A DNA stretch of 64,000 nucleotides from Vibrio jasicida CAIM 1864 = LMG 25398. GTDB taxonomy: Bacteria > Pseudomonadota > Gammaproteobacteria > Enterobacterales > Vibrionaceae. The position numbers were made by a program, and so were the translations under genes. The stretch lies in assembly GCF_000400365.1 (NCBI RefSeq), contig NZ_BAOG01000022.1, positions 1 through 64,000 on the forward strand, in the 5' to 3' direction. The notes beneath the pieces are model-generated. The model saw only the letters and a program-made list of their open reading frames with translations. It searched no databases and was not told the DNA's origin. Shown piece after piece: positions 52,803 to 63,006 of the stretch. Numbering within the stretch: position 1 is the stretch's first letter; every line of letters starts with the position of its first letter.

Positions 52803-55163
52803 TTATTTTCTAAGCGCATTCAACTTAGCTTGTGCCAACCCGAAGATGGTGTCGATTGGGTATGTACCTTCGTCGGTTGCTTCACCAGCCGCTTTGCCTG
52901 TGAATAGCTCTATTGCTTCCGTTACGTGGTCGATAGCCCAAATATGGAAGTCCCCCTTCTCTACTGCTTTCACTATATCTGGACGAAGCATAAGGTTGTG
53001 CACATTTGAACGCGGAATAATCACCCCTTGCCCCTCGTGACGGCCTTTGATAACACAAACATCGTAGAAGCCTTCGATCTTCTCGTTCACACCACCGATA
53101 GGTTGTGACTCACCAAACTGGTTCATTGAACCGGTAATCGCAATATCCTGACGGTTTGGTTGTTTCGAGAACGCAGAAACGACAGCACAGAACTCAGCCA
53201 TACTCGCACTGTCTCCGTCCACACCACCATACGATTGTTCGAAGGTGATGGTGGTCGTTAGTGGAACACGAGCGGTTTTGCCAAATACAGAAGATAAGTA
53301 AGCCGACAGAATCATCACGCCTTTAGAGTGGATGCTGCCACCCAAATCAACGCTGCGCTCGATATCAATCACATCACCGTCACCGAAACACGTCGTTGCC
53401 GTAATTCGGTTTGGCGCACCAAACATGTGGTCACTGGTACTTAATACAGAGAGCGCATTCACTTGGCCCACAGCCATGCCTTCAGTGCGAATCAAGGTAG
53501 TACCATTGACGAAGGTTTCCATCACGCTATCTTGTAAGCGACTGACACGCATTTCTTGATTGCTCAGCGCCTCTTCCACGTGTCCGATGCGAATCATGTT
53601 CGAGTTCGCTTGGCGAGCCACGTAGTTGGATTCACGCAGCAAGTTGGCAATATTCGCAGAGTGCAGTGACAGTTTCGTTTGGTCACCTGATAAGCGAGAA
53701 CTGTATTCGATAATGCGTGCAATGGCTTTCTTATCGCAATGCAACATGTTGTTGTCATTCACGACACTTGAGATAAAACGCGCGTACTGCAGCTCTGAGT
53801 CAGGTGTACGCTTCATCTCATCTTCAAAGTCTGCAGTTACTCTAAACAACTCCCCAAACTCCGGATCATAATGCTGGAGCAACTGGTAAGTGCGGTAATC
53901 ACCAAACAGGATTATCTTTATATCAAGAGGGATCGGTTCTGGATCGAGAGACACCGCACCAGTTAGCGTTACCTCTTTCTCTAAAGAGGTAAAACTTAAC
54001 TGACGCGAACGCAACGCTCGTTTGAGACCATCCCAGACGTAAGGCTGCTCAAGTACTTTTTGTGCATCCATCAAAAGAACGCCACCGTTGGCTTTATGTA
54101 GACTGCCCGCTCGAATTAACGAGAAATCAGTAAATACTGTGCCTTTAAAAGTTGCGGTTTCAATCGAGCCAAACAGAGAGTGATAGTTCGGGTTTTCTTC
54201 CACCACAATTGGAAATTCACACTTGCTGCGATTGACCAACACATTCACTTTGTAACGACGTGGTAACTTCTTATCTAAAGAAGCTGTGGCAATCTCACCT
54301 TGCTCTCCACTCTGCTCCAAGAAAATATCAGCATTTTCAACGATGTCTTTTTGCAGATCAGTGAGATACGTTTTGATCTCAGAGTACTCCGCATAATCCA
54401 CTTTCAATTGTTTGATGAAGTGGGTAATTACATCCAGCGTGACATCATCATTGAGCTTTTTGATCTTTTCACTGAACGACTCTTCCCACTCGGTCAGCTC
54501 ACGAATCATGTTACGTAGACTGACCTCTAGTTCATCAATGCTACTGGAGAAGTATTCTTGCTCTTTCTTACTCAGAGCATCAAACGTCTCTTCGGTATGC
54601 AACTCTTCGCCATCCATCGCGACGAACTGGTAATCACCTTGAGTCGTTATCGTTAAGCTAATGCCTTTTTCTTTTGCTTCTTTACTGATGCTGTCCAATT
54701 CAAGCTGTTGCTTGTTCGCCAATTGGTTTTTTAGGCGATCGGCACGGCTGTAGTACATCTCGTTATCGAATGCTAAAGGCAGTGCGTTCAGCAACTTCCC
54801 CATCAACTTTTCAATATCAGCTTTCAGTTTGTTACCGATACCGCAAGGTAACTTGAGGACTTTGGGAACACGTGTGTCTTCAAAGTTCGCCACGTAGCAC
54901 CAATCAAACAGTGCCGCTTCATCATGTTGATGACGATTTAAATAGCGCAGAATCATGGTGCGCTTGCCCAGACCATTCTGACCAATAGCGTAGATGTTGT
55001 ACCCTTTCTCCTTGATTGACATCGCGAACTCGACCGCCTTTTGAGCGCGCTCTTGTCCAACGATTTCATCAATCGGAGGCAATTCCTTGGTCGACTTACA
55101 TGGCATATTCTCTAGATCCGCTACAGAATACAGCTGTTTAGGTTCCAATCTTTGTACTGCCAT
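52803..55163 (-). CDS. Lon-like ATP-dependent protease (LonB/AAA_32 type)
   Basis: 786 residues, preceded by AAGGAGG. The N-terminal AAA region carries an altered Walker A, IGQNGLGKRT, with Arg where Ser/Thr normally follows GK, as seen in this sub-family. The central part has a long helical insertion (about 130-280) and a Walker-B-like GGVLLMDAQKVL. The C-terminal S16 protease domain, about 560-765, contains GDSASMAEF with the catalytic Ser and PIGGVNEKIEGFYDVC with the catalytic Lys, so the protease is intact. It is not the house-keeping Lon, which has a distinct N-domain. Its substrates are unknown. It is divergent from the Fur-box gene at 55361. Confidence 0.9.
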   Translation of the reverse strand: MAVQRLEPKQLYSVADLENMPCKSTKELPPIDEIVGQERAQKAVEFAMSIKEKGYNIYAIGQNGLGKRTMILRYLNRHQHDEAALFDWCYVANFEDTRVPKVLKLPCGIGNKLKADIEKLMGKLLNALPLAFDNEMYYSRADRLKNQLANKQQLELDSISKEAKEKGISLTITTQGDYQFVAMDGEELHTEETFDALSKKEQEYFSSSIDELEVSLRNMIRELTEWEESFSEKIKKLNDDVTLDVITHFIKQLKVDYAEYSEIKTYLTDLQKDIVENADIFLEQSGEQGEIATASLDKKLPRRYKVNVLVNRSKCEFPIVVEENPNYHSLFGSIETATFKGTVFTDFSLIRAGSLHKANGGVLLMDAQKVLEQPYVWDGLKRALRSRQLSFTSLEKEVTLTGAVSLDPEPIPLDIKIILFGDYRTYQLLQHYDPEFGELFRVTADFEDEMKRTPDSELQYARFISSVVNDNNMLHCDKKAIARIIEYSSRLSGDQTKLSLHSANIANLLRESNYVARQANSNMIRIGHVEEALSNQEMRVSRLQDSVMETFVNGTTLIRTEGMAVGQVNALSVLSTSDHMFGAPNRITATTCFGDGDVIDIERSVDLGGSIHSKGVMILSAYLSSVFGKTARVPLTTTITFEQSYGGVDGDSASMAEFCAVVSAFSKQPNRQDIAITGSMNQFGESQPIGGVNEKIEGFYDVCVIKGRHEGQGVIIPRSNVHNLMLRPDIVKAVEKGDFHIWAIDHVTEAIELFTGKAAGEATDEGTYPIDTIFGLAQAKLNALRK

Positions 55164-55307
55164 ACTCGCCTCCTTTTTCTTATTGTCGTTACCTCAGTGT
55201 AGAGATTATTTGTTTAAAATTAAGTGATTTATCTTCCACACCAGTTCGTTTGGACATTTTACGAGCAGTCACTCAGCAACAAAATGAAAACAAGTCGCAC
55301 TTGCAAT

Positions 55308-55322
55308 TGATAATAATTTTCA
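55308..55322 (+). promoter_or_regulatory. Putative Fur box upstream of the small TPR gene
   Basis: TGATAATAATTTTCA matches the 7-1-7 Fur core TGATAATnATTATCA at 13 of the 14 defined positions. It lies 38 nt before the ATG at 55361, a repressing position. The divergent Lon-like gene starts 145 nt away and is a less likely target. Confidence 0.75.
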
Positions 55323-55360
55323 TTTAATATCTCTTCAAATCGAATTTTGCGGAGATGAAC

Positions 55361-55858
55361 ATGAATATTGAGCAATGCTGGATGCGCTATTTGAAAGCAG
55401 AGCAATTGATGGAGCAAGGACATTGGCCTGAAGCTCACCGTCTATATGAAGACGTGCTCAATCATCTACCTAACCATATTCAATCCGCACTCGACAATGA
55501 ACAAACCAAACCGTGTCAGTTCGTTTGTTTGATAAGTGGTTTGCGTGATGCAAGCGTCGCGCAATCAGAGATTCTAAACAAACTGGGCTTGCATCAAGAA
55601 GCGTTCGCTGCACTCAATCAATCCTATGCTCTATTTCAGTTCTTACAGCTCGAAAGCCATGATCTAATTTGCCGTGTAAGCCAATTACTTAGTAAACAAA
55701 GTGAAGACTTGTTAGCGCACATGGCCGCATTTTGCTCTGCACAGCGCAATGCGCAATGGATGATTGAGTTAGACCATGTCACACGAGCTCATGAGCAGTT
55801 CTTATATCTACAAGCGATGACCTCAGCAGAAGCGGGAGCATCTCAGCTATATAACTAA
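55361..55858 (+). CDS. Small TPR-like cytosolic protein under a Fur box
   Basis: 165 residues from the ATG at 55361, which has GGAG 6 nt upstream; an ATG at 55355 directly abuts that SD. It is all-helical without a signal peptide. The first 35 residues resemble a TPR hairpin (KAEQLMEQGHWPEAHRLYEDVLNHLP), and a second repeat is suggested by LGLHQEAFAALNQSYALF. No enzyme motif or metal-binding cluster is seen. It is followed after about 80 nt by a double ABC ATPase gene, so the two may be co-transcribed. The Fur box is the main clue: an iron-stress role is inferred. Confidence 0.72.
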   Translation: MNIEQCWMRYLKAEQLMEQGHWPEAHRLYEDVLNHLPNHIQSALDNEQTKPCQFVCLISGLRDASVAQSEILNKLGLHQEAFAALNQSYALFQFLQLESHDLICRVSQLLSKQSEDLLAHMAAFCSAQRNAQWMIELDHVTRAHEQFLYLQAMTSAEAGASQLYN

Positions 55859-55938
55859 ACCGTACCGCATAATTAAAGCCGCACTGTATGAACAGCAAGT
55901 AAGGCAATACATAACAACTCGATACACAAGGAAACGTG

Positions 55939-57570
55939 ATGTCCGCACAAACCATTCTTTCGGTGAAAAACCTGTCTGTCAGCTTTACGACAAACGATGG
56001 TATCGTCGATGCAGTAAAGAATGTGAGCTTCGACTTACAAGCAGGAGAAACACTGTCTATCGTTGGTGAATCAGGCTCAGGCAAATCTGTCTCAACCAAT
56101 GCGTTGATGAGGTTGCTGCCAGATAATGCCATTTTGCATAATGACGCTTCTATCGTCTTTGAAGGCGAATCAATCCTAGAGAAAACCGAACGCCAAATGC
56201 AAAGCATCCGTGGCGATCGCATTGGTATGATTTTCCAAGAGCCAATGACGTCTCTAAACCCATACATGCGCGTCGGTATTCAAGTGGCGGAAGCCATTAT
56301 GTGTCATCGTCCAGTGAGTAAGAAACAAGCGAAAGACAAGGTGCTTGAGTTGTTTGACTTGGTGCATTTACCAAATCCTCAACAAGCTTACACTAAGTAT
56401 CCGCACGAATTCTCTGGTGGTCAGTTGCAACGCATCATGATTGCCATGGCTTTAATCAACGAGCCAGACATTCTGATTGCCGATGAGCCAACCACGGCGC
56501 TAGACGTTACCGTTCAGGCAGAAGTGCTTTATCTGATCAAAGAGATCCAAGCCAAGATGGGCATGGCGATTTTGTTCATCACTCACGACTTAGGCGTAGT
56601 GAAACACTTTGCTGACCGTGTATTGGTGATGTGTAAAGGTGAAGTGGTCGAAGAAGGCATCACAGAAGCACTCTTCTCCGAACCGCAGCATGATTACACC
56701 ATGATGCTGATTAACTCGATTCCTAAAGGCAGCAAAGACCCGATTGAAGAAAACGCCGCTGAACTTCTTAAAGCCGATGATATCCGAGTTAAATTCCTTG
56801 TTAAGCCTCACTTCATCGCCAGCAAAAACGAGTATTTTGAGGCAGTTAAAGGCATCTCATTAGAGTTAAAACAAGGCGAAACGCTTGGTATTGTTGGTGA
56901 ATCGGGTTCCGGTAAATCAACACTAGGACGAGCTTTGATTGGTTTGTTGCCATCAAGTGGCAAGATTCAATTCAAAGGTCAGGATCTTTCCCTACTTACT
57001 GCCAAACAGCGTTTTCAGTTAAAGAAAGATGTACAGATGGTGTTCCAAGACCCTTACGGTTCGCTTTCTCCTCGCATGACGGTCGGTGATATCATCACTG
57101 AAGGTCTCACAGTGCATCAACCTCAAATGGGCAAAGCAGAACGAATGCAAAAAGCACGTGATGTTCTGCGAGAGGTGCGCTTAGATCCAGCATCTATTAA
57201 CCGCTACCCGCATGAGTTTTCTGGTGGTCAGCGTCAACGTATCGCGATTGCACGTGCGTTAATTCTTGAGCCTTCTTTCATTTTGCTTGATGAGCCAACC
57301 TCTGCTCTCGACCGTTCTGTTCAGTTGACCGTCATTGATCTTCTGAAAGATCTGCAGAAGAAACACAACATCGGCTTCTTGTTTATTAGCCACGATCTCT
57401 CTGTAGTCAAAGCGCTGTCGGACCGTGTTTTGGTGATGCAAAAGGGTGAAGTCATGGAGCAAGGAACGGCAGAAGAAATTTTCCACAACCCGCAAAGTGA
57501 TTACACAAGAAAACTGATTGATGCCTCATTTGATCTTGAAAACAATGAAAATCAAGATGATGCAGCCTAG
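55939..57570 (+). CDS. Double ABC ATPase of peptide/nickel importer type (YejF-like)
   Basis: 543 residues from the ATG at 55939, with AAGGA 7 nt upstream; a GTG just before is in frame. Two full oligopeptide-type ATPase domains. The first: GESGSGKS, FQEPMTSLNPYMRVGIQVAE, FSGGQLQRIMIA, ILIADEPTTALD, THDLGVVKHFADRV. The second: [69 protein letters not shown]. This is the YejF/GsiA arrangement. No binding protein or permease gene is adjacent, so the partner membrane proteins are elsewhere. Confidence 0.92.
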   Translation: MSAQTILSVKNLSVSFTTNDGIVDAVKNVSFDLQAGETLSIVGESGSGKSVSTNALMRLLPDNAILHNDASIVFEGESILEKTERQMQSIRGDRIGMIFQEPMTSLNPYMRVGIQVAEAIMCHRPVSKKQAKDKVLELFDLVHLPNPQQAYTKYPHEFSGGQLQRIMIAMALINEPDILIADEPTTALDVTVQAEVLYLIKEIQAKMGMAILFITHDLGVVKHFADRVLVMCKGEVVEEGITEALFSEPQHDYTMMLINSIPKGSKDPIEENAAELLKADDIRVKFLVKPHFIASKNEYFEAVKGISLELKQGETLGIVGESGSGKSTLGRALIGLLPSSGKIQFKGQDLSLLTAKQRFQLKKDVQMVFQDPYGSLSPRMTVGDIITEGLTVHQPQMGKAERMQKARDVLREVRLDPASINRYPHEFSGGQRQRIAIARALILEPSFILLDEPTSALDRSVQLTVIDLLKDLQKKHNIGFLFISHDLSVVKALSDRVLVMQKGEVMEQGTAEEIFHNPQSDYTRKLIDASFDLENNENQDDAA

Positions 57571-57608
57571 ATTCATCACAATTTCATATTCATAAACTAG
57601 GATTAAAG

Positions 57609-57734
57609 TATGGCGAATTTTTCGCCATAACTACGAAAAATGGTATAGCTGCCATTCGGTTTGGCCGCCGAGACTGGTTGGTTCAAAGTTAGGCTTAGTC
57701 ACCCTAGCAATCACATTGAGTTCCCCCAACCATG
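57609..57734 (+). ncRNA. Possible small RNA or structured 3' UTR after the ABC ATPase gene
   Basis: The region starts with a hairpin (TATGGCGAA / TTCGCCATA, 57609-57629), continues with a GC-rich stretch, and ends at the strong terminator 57735-57768. The segments GACTGGTTGGTTC and CCCCCAACCATG can pair over about 60 nt. There is no open frame. It may simply be the 3' end of the ABC transcript. Confidence 0.25.
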
Positions 57735-57768
57735 AAAAATGCCGCGATGGATGTCGCGGCATTTTTTA
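57735..57768. terminator. Bidirectional terminator
   Basis: AAAAATGCCGCGA pairs with TCGCGGCATTTTTT around a short loop, with T-runs on both sides. It separates the ABC ATPase from the convergent prolyl oligopeptidase. Confidence 0.93.
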
Positions 57769-57791
57769 TTGTATCGAATCAGTGATTTGTA

Positions 57792-59831
57792 CTAAATATC
57801 GAGAGTTTCAATGCCCATGTTATGCAAGGCAAATGCGTAAACATCTGTGGTAAGGTCGATTTGTTTGCTCAGCGGCATACCTGCTCCGTGACCAGCATTC
57901 ACATCAATACGAATCAGCACCGGATTGTCTCCCTGATGCTTATCTTGCAACTCAGAGATAAATTTGTATGAGTGAGCGGGAACGACTCGGTCATCATGAT
58001 CCGCGGTCGTTACGAGCGTTGCTGGGTATGCCACGCCCTCTTTCACATTATGCACAGGCGAATAGTCTAGGATGTATTTAAACATCGCTTCACTTTGCTC
58101 AGAGGTACCAAAATCATACTTCCAACCTTCACCAGAGGTAAAGGTGTGGTAGCGAAGCATGTCTAATACGCCAACCGCAGGTATCGCCACTTTAAACAGC
58201 TCTGGACGCTGAGTCATACACGCACCAACCAACAAGCCGCCATTCGAACCACCACGAATAGCAAGGCGCTCTGAGCTCGTATAGTCGTGCTCAATCAAGT
58301 ATTCCGCCGCAGCAATAAAGTCATCAAACACGTTTTGCTTTTGTTGCTGAGTACCCGCATTGTGCCAAGCTTTACCATATTCGCCGCCGCCACGCATATT
58401 TGCCACCGCGTAAATACCACCAAGTTCTAACCAGTTCGCGACATTACCTGAGAACATCGGCGTCAAACTGATATTGAAACCACCATAGCCATACAGCATG
58501 GTTGGCGCTGTACCATCTAACTTTGTGCCTTTCTTATACGAGATAATCATCGGTACTTTCGTCCCGTCTTTTGAGGTGTAGAACACTTGTTGAGACTCGT
58601 ATTCTTTACGGTCGAACGGTGCTTTCGATTCTTGATAAAGCGCAGACTCACCGCTTTCTACATCAAAAGAGAAAATGGTTGGTGGCGTCACGTAATTGGT
58701 AAAAGAGTAGTAAAGTGTCTTATCTTCTGTTTTCCCTTGCAGACCATACACAGTGCCTTGGTCAGGTAAAGTGACCTCACGCACTAACTCACCTTGGTAA
58801 GTAAACTGCTGAACCTTGGAGAGAACATCAACCATGTAAGTCGCAAACAAGTAACCACCACCTTTGCTGATATCAAGTGGTTGCTCCTGCTCGGCAATGA
58901 TCTCTGTCCATTGTTGAGTTTGAGTGTTATAGCCAACCACTTTGCCGTTCGGCGCATCTAGGTTGGTATAGAAGATTAAGGTGTCATCTTGGTTATCAAT
59001 CAGATGTGTATCACCATCGGTTGTATCTCGAAGCGTGATTACGTCTTGCTCTTCTGAAGCGAGATCCACATAAAATAGCCTGTTACCCGACGTAGATTCC
59101 GCACCTGTGATAATCAAGAAACGATCGTCTTTGGTTGTCACTCCTGATACATAGCGGTGCTTTTGTGAGTCCGATGCCCCAAATACAACTTTATCTTCTG
59201 CCTGCGGCGTGCCTAACTCATGGTAGTAAAGCTTGTGCTGCTCAGTGCGCGCCGAAAGCTCACTGCCCTTAGGTTTGTCATAGCTCGCGTAGTAAAAGCC
59301 CTTGCTACCAAACCAAGAAATTGTGGTGAACTTAGCGTCGACAATTTCAGGCTCAAGCTGTTCTTTGGTGTCTACATTAATGACGAAGATCTTACGCCAG
59401 TCGCTGCCACCCTCAGAGATAGAATACGCGACAAGAGAATCATCTTTAGAGAACTTCACTTCACCAAGTGATGTTGTTCCTTCTTCTGAAAAGGTATTCG
59501 GGTCTAGGAAGATTTCCGCTTCTTCATCCCCTTTATGACGGTATAAAACGCTCTGGTTCTGCAAGCCATCGTTTTTGTAGAAGTAAGTGTATTCACCATG
59601 AACAAAAGGTTGAGAGTACTTTTCGTAGTTCTGGCTGCTCGCCACTAAGTCGCGAATTTGTTGGCGGAAAGAAATTTGACCTAAGTAATCAAAGGTCACT
59701 GAGTTTTGTCCTGAAACCCACTCTGCGGTTTCTTGGCTGAGATCGTCCTCTAACCAGCGGTATGGGTCTGCGATGTCGTGACCAAAATAAGTGTCGACGA
59801 CGGAATCTTTACGAGTTTTTGGGTAATGCAT
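57792..59831 (-). CDS. Prolyl oligopeptidase (S9A), cytosolic
   Basis: 679 residues, the normal length of bacterial prolyl endopeptidases, and no signal peptide. The start is typical (YPKTRKDSVVDTYFGHDIAD, then PYRWLEDD). A beta-propeller spans about 70-400. The hydrolase domain follows: TMLYGYGGFNISLTPMFS, ANMRGGGEYGKAWHNAG, the nucleophile in RGGSNGGLLVGACMTQRPE, Asp in TTADHDDRVVPAHS and His in NAGHGAGMP. It cuts after Pro in short peptides. It is distinct from the exported S9 peptidase at 19863-21875, which has GSSAGG and a signal peptide. Confidence 0.95.
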   Translation of the reverse strand: MHYPKTRKDSVVDTYFGHDIADPYRWLEDDLSQETAEWVSGQNSVTFDYLGQISFRQQIRDLVASSQNYEKYSQPFVHGEYTYFYKNDGLQNQSVLYRHKGDEEAEIFLDPNTFSEEGTTSLGEVKFSKDDSLVAYSISEGGSDWRKIFVINVDTKEQLEPEIVDAKFTTISWFGSKGFYYASYDKPKGSELSARTEQHKLYYHELGTPQAEDKVVFGASDSQKHRYVSGVTTKDDRFLIITGAESTSGNRLFYVDLASEEQDVITLRDTTDGDTHLIDNQDDTLIFYTNLDAPNGKVVGYNTQTQQWTEIIAEQEQPLDISKGGGYLFATYMVDVLSKVQQFTYQGELVREVTLPDQGTVYGLQGKTEDKTLYYSFTNYVTPPTIFSFDVESGESALYQESKAPFDRKEYESQQVFYTSKDGTKVPMIISYKKGTKLDGTAPTMLYGYGGFNISLTPMFSGNVANWLELGGIYAVANMRGGGEYGKAWHNAGTQQQKQNVFDDFIAAAEYLIEHDYTSSERLAIRGGSNGGLLVGACMTQRPELFKVAIPAVGVLDMLRYHTFTSGEGWKYDFGTSEQSEAMFKYILDYSPVHNVKEGVAYPATLVTTADHDDRVVPAHSYKFISELQDKHQGDNPVLIRIDVNAGHGAGMPLSKQIDLTTDVYAFALHNMGIETLDI

Positions 59832-59968
59832 AACGTCCGTGTTACTCCGTTTGAAGTTAAGTGTTTTGTTTTATTATTTTGTTGAGATTTATTCTCAATA
59901 CCTACCTTAGGGCTCAGGTATAGAATTTCAACCAATAGATTGAAACATTTCTTGTATTTATGAACTAA

Positions 59969-60868
59969 TTAAAAGTAATGCGAAATAGTGAGGTATCGCT
60001 CTCGAATGTGCTCAATCAAGAGTTTTACTTTGTTCGGAGGTTGACGAGTAAATGGATAAACTGCGTAGATACCCAGCTTTTTACCGACTAATTCAGGGAA
60101 AATATCCACCAGCTCACCACTGCGAATGTCGTGATAAACCAAGCAACGTGGTACGTAGGCGATACCATGCCCACCTAGGGCTGCTTTTCTTAGTGCAGTA
60201 GCGTTATCCGTAGAAAAGCTACCCGACACTTTGACGATGTAGTCCCCTTGTTTACCTTTGAACTGCCAATCGGTAGCACCGGTAGTTTGATAGGCGTATT
60301 GCAAACAGTTGTGTGCGGTTAGGTCGATAGGCTCAATCGGTTTGCCATTCTTCGCGATGTAAGAGGGCGAGGCACAAACCACCCATTGTGAGTCCAAAAT
60401 ATGTCGCGCAATCAGGCTAGAATCTTCGAGATAACCAGTGCGAATCACTAAGTCATATCCACACTCCACCAAATCCACAAAACGATTATCCAATGACATG
60501 TCGACCGTTAAGCCTGGGTGCATATTACAAAACTCAGCGACCGCGTCCGCTAAAATCAAATCACCCGAGATAGTCGGTACCGACATTTTGATATGGCCAC
60601 TAACATTCTCACCAAAGCCTGAAACTGCATCCATAGCCTCTTGAGTGGCTTGCTTCACATTTTTAGCACTGTGTAACAAAACCTTTCCCGCTTCGGTCAG
60701 GGTCAATTTACGTGTTGTTCGATATAATAGCTGAGCACCAATTTCTTCTTCTAGCCGAGCAATCCTCTTACTAACTACTGAATTTGTAAGGTTATTTTCT
60801 TCCGCCACCTTACTAAAGCTACCCATTTCTATCACCTGAGAGAACAGGATTAGGTCATCTGCACGCAT
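59969..60868 (-). CDS. LysR-family transcriptional regulator
   Basis: 299 residues. N-terminal HTH (about 1-60): LILFSQVIEMGSFSKVAEEN and SVVSKRIARLEEEIGAQLLYRTTRKLTLTEAG. The periplasmic-binding-type effector domain follows, about 90-295, closest in outline to the DsdC/AaeR-type small regulators (MDAVSGFGENVSGHIKMSVP, RALGGHGIAYVPRCLVY-like). It is divergent from lldP, with 156 nt between them, so it probably controls lactate use, but the target could also be itself only. The effector is unknown. Confidence 0.9.
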   Translation of the reverse strand: MRADDLILFSQVIEMGSFSKVAEENNLTNSVVSKRIARLEEEIGAQLLYRTTRKLTLTEAGKVLLHSAKNVKQATQEAMDAVSGFGENVSGHIKMSVPTISGDLILADAVAEFCNMHPGLTVDMSLDNRFVDLVECGYDLVIRTGYLEDSSLIARHILDSQWVVCASPSYIAKNGKPIEPIDLTAHNCLQYAYQTTGATDWQFKGKQGDYIVKVSGSFSTDNATALRKAALGGHGIAYVPRCLVYHDIRSGELVDIFPELVGKKLGIYAVYPFTRQPPNKVKLLIEHIRERYLTISHYF

Positions 60869-61024
60869 CGATTATGTCACTTTTGGAATAAATTAATTTC
60901 ATTATTTCCCTATATCTATAAAAAATAAAGGGGTAAATTCACGCCAAATTAACAAAACCATTACAACAAAAATCATCTCTACAGCATAAAGCCGTTCGAG
61001 AAGTCAGCGTACGAGGATGTACCA

Positions 61025-62716
61025 ATGAGTGAAACCCTACTTGCCCTTGTGGCGTTTTCGCCAATTGTTGTCGCCGCCATATTATTGGTTGGTCTCAACT
61101 GGCCTGCGAAAAAAGCCATGCCCGTTGCGTTCGGAATAACCGTCGCTATCGCCCTAATGTTTTGGGATATGTCAGCTACTCGCGTACTGGCGTCTGTCTT
61201 CCAAGGATTAGGTATTACTGTCTCTGTTCTATGGATCGTATTTGGTGCCATCTTCTTGCTCAACACTTTAAAACACACCGGCGCGATCACCACTATCCGT
61301 AACGGATTCACCGATATTTCAGCCGATCGTCGCGTACAAGCCATCATTATTGCTTGGTGTTTTGGCTCCTTTATTGAAGGCGCATCAGGCTTCGGTACAC
61401 CTGCTGCTATCGCCGCTCCTCTATTGGTAGCCATTGGCTTCCCCGCACTTGCAGCAGTACTGATGGGCATGATGATCCAATCTACGCCAGTATCCTTCGG
61501 TGCGGTTGGCACACCAATCATTGTCGGCGTGAACAAAGGCTTAGATACGCACAATATCGGTGAAGCACTGGTTGCTCATGGCTCAACATGGGACGCGTAC
61601 CTACAGCAAATCACAGCAAGTGTGGCAATGATTCACGCAACGGTTGGCACTATGATTCCAGTGCTAATGGCGATGATGCTGACGCGCTTCTTCGGTAAGA
61701 ATAAGAGCTGGAGCGAAGGTCTAGACATCCTACCTTTCGCGCTGTTCGCAGGTGTTGCCTTTACCGTGCCTTACGCACTAACAGGCGTATTCCTAGGTGC
61801 TGAGTTCCCGTCATTAATCGGTGGTCTAGTTGGTCTGGCTATTGTAGTTACTGCAGCGAAGAAAGGTTTCCTCGTTCCAAAAACCAAATGGGACTTCGAA
61901 AGCGAAGATAAGTGGCCAGCAGAATGGCTAGGTTCTCTAAAGATCAATCTTGATGACAACCCAGGCAAATCAATGAGCCTAACCAAGGCTTGGGCACCAT
62001 ACGTGATGCTAGCAGTTATCCTAGTAGCAAGCCGCGTAAGCCCTGAATTCAAAGGTCTGCTTAAGAGTGTAAGCCTATCGTTTGGTAATATTCTTGGCGA
62101 AACTGGTATCAGCACGGCAATTCAACCTTTATACCTTCCGGGTGGCATCTTAGTCTTCGTAGCGTTAATTGCTGTTCTTCTGCAAGGTGGCGGAGCTAAG
62201 TCACTTGGCAAAGCGTTTGGCGAATCAAGCAAGACACTAATCGGCGCAGGTTTCGTTCTTGTGTTCACCATCCCTATGGTTCGTATCTTTATTAACTCAG
62301 GTGTCAACGGCGCCGAGCTAGCAAGTATGCCTGTAACGACGGCGAACTTTGCAGCAGACCTCGTTGGCTCAGCATTCCCAGCGTTGAGTGCTACTGTTGG
62401 TGCCCTTGGTGCATTCATCGCCGGCTCTAATACCGTGTCGAACATGATGTTCAGCCAGTTCCAGTTCGAAGTGGCACAGACACTGACTATCTCAAGTGCC
62501 ATTGTGGTTGCCCTTCAAGCGGTTGGCGCTGCTGCCGGTAACATGATTGCTATCCACAATGTAGTGGCGGCCTCTGCAACGGTCGGCCTACTAGGACGTG
62601 AAGGCGCGACACTGCGTAAAACCATAATCCCAACATTCTACTATCTTGTTGTGACAGGCATCATCGGTTTGATTCTGATTTACGGATTCCAACTGACCGA
62701 CGCCTTAATGAAGTAA
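61025..62716 (+). CDS. lldP: L-lactate permease
   Basis: 563 residues with about 13 membrane helices. It starts [20 protein letters not shown] and carries the family blocks [40 protein letters not shown] and the late [21 protein letters not shown]. These are characteristic of the LctP/LldP lactate permease family (proton symport). Codon use is strongly biased. lldD follows after a gap of 290 nt that contains a hairpin. Confidence 0.95.
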   Translation: MSETLLALVAFSPIVVAAILLVGLNWPAKKAMPVAFGITVAIALMFWDMSATRVLASVFQGLGITVSVLWIVFGAIFLLNTLKHTGAITTIRNGFTDISADRRVQAIIIAWCFGSFIEGASGFGTPAAIAAPLLVAIGFPALAAVLMGMMIQSTPVSFGAVGTPIIVGVNKGLDTHNIGEALVAHGSTWDAYLQQITASVAMIHATVGTMIPVLMAMMLTRFFGKNKSWSEGLDILPFALFAGVAFTVPYALTGVFLGAEFPSLIGGLVGLAIVVTAAKKGFLVPKTKWDFESEDKWPAEWLGSLKINLDDNPGKSMSLTKAWAPYVMLAVILVASRVSPEFKGLLKSVSLSFGNILGETGISTAIQPLYLPGGILVFVALIAVLLQGGGAKSLGKAFGESSKTLIGAGFVLVFTIPMVRIFINSGVNGAELASMPVTTANFAADLVGSAFPALSATVGALGAFIAGSNTVSNMMFSQFQFEVAQTLTISSAIVVALQAVGAAAGNMIAIHNVVAASATVGLLGREGATLRKTIIPTFYYLVVTGIIGLILIYGFQLTDALMK

Positions 62717-63006
62717 CACTTATGCAGGGTCTCCCCCGCCCTGCACTTTCTCTGGCACAGCGGTCAGCACTACTACCCCGACGCTTTTGGTGTGGCTTGC
62801 TGCATCAATCCCCCGACCGATGTGCCAGTCTTTTTCAGTGCAGATAATTGATTGTTCCGTGTATGGAATGTCTCACAGCTCAATCACTTATCTATACTCT
62901 ATTCTGATGTCGACTGCCGAAAGGATGGCAGTCAGTGAAACACTGACAGAGCAGGTGCTCATTGACTCAGGACGCAATCTTAGAATAACAGCCAGGACAC
63001 ACGAAT
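62717..63006 (+). other. Gap between lldP and lldD
   Basis: 290 nt without a supportable gene. It holds the hairpin at 62723-62745 and possibly a separate lldD promoter further right. Frames present are low quality. Confidence 0.5.
62723..62745 (+). terminator. Hairpin after lldP
   Basis: TGCAGGG and CCCTGCA form a 7-bp stem around a 9-nt C-rich loop, followed by CTTTCTC. It could terminate or attenuate transcription into lldD. Confidence 0.5.
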
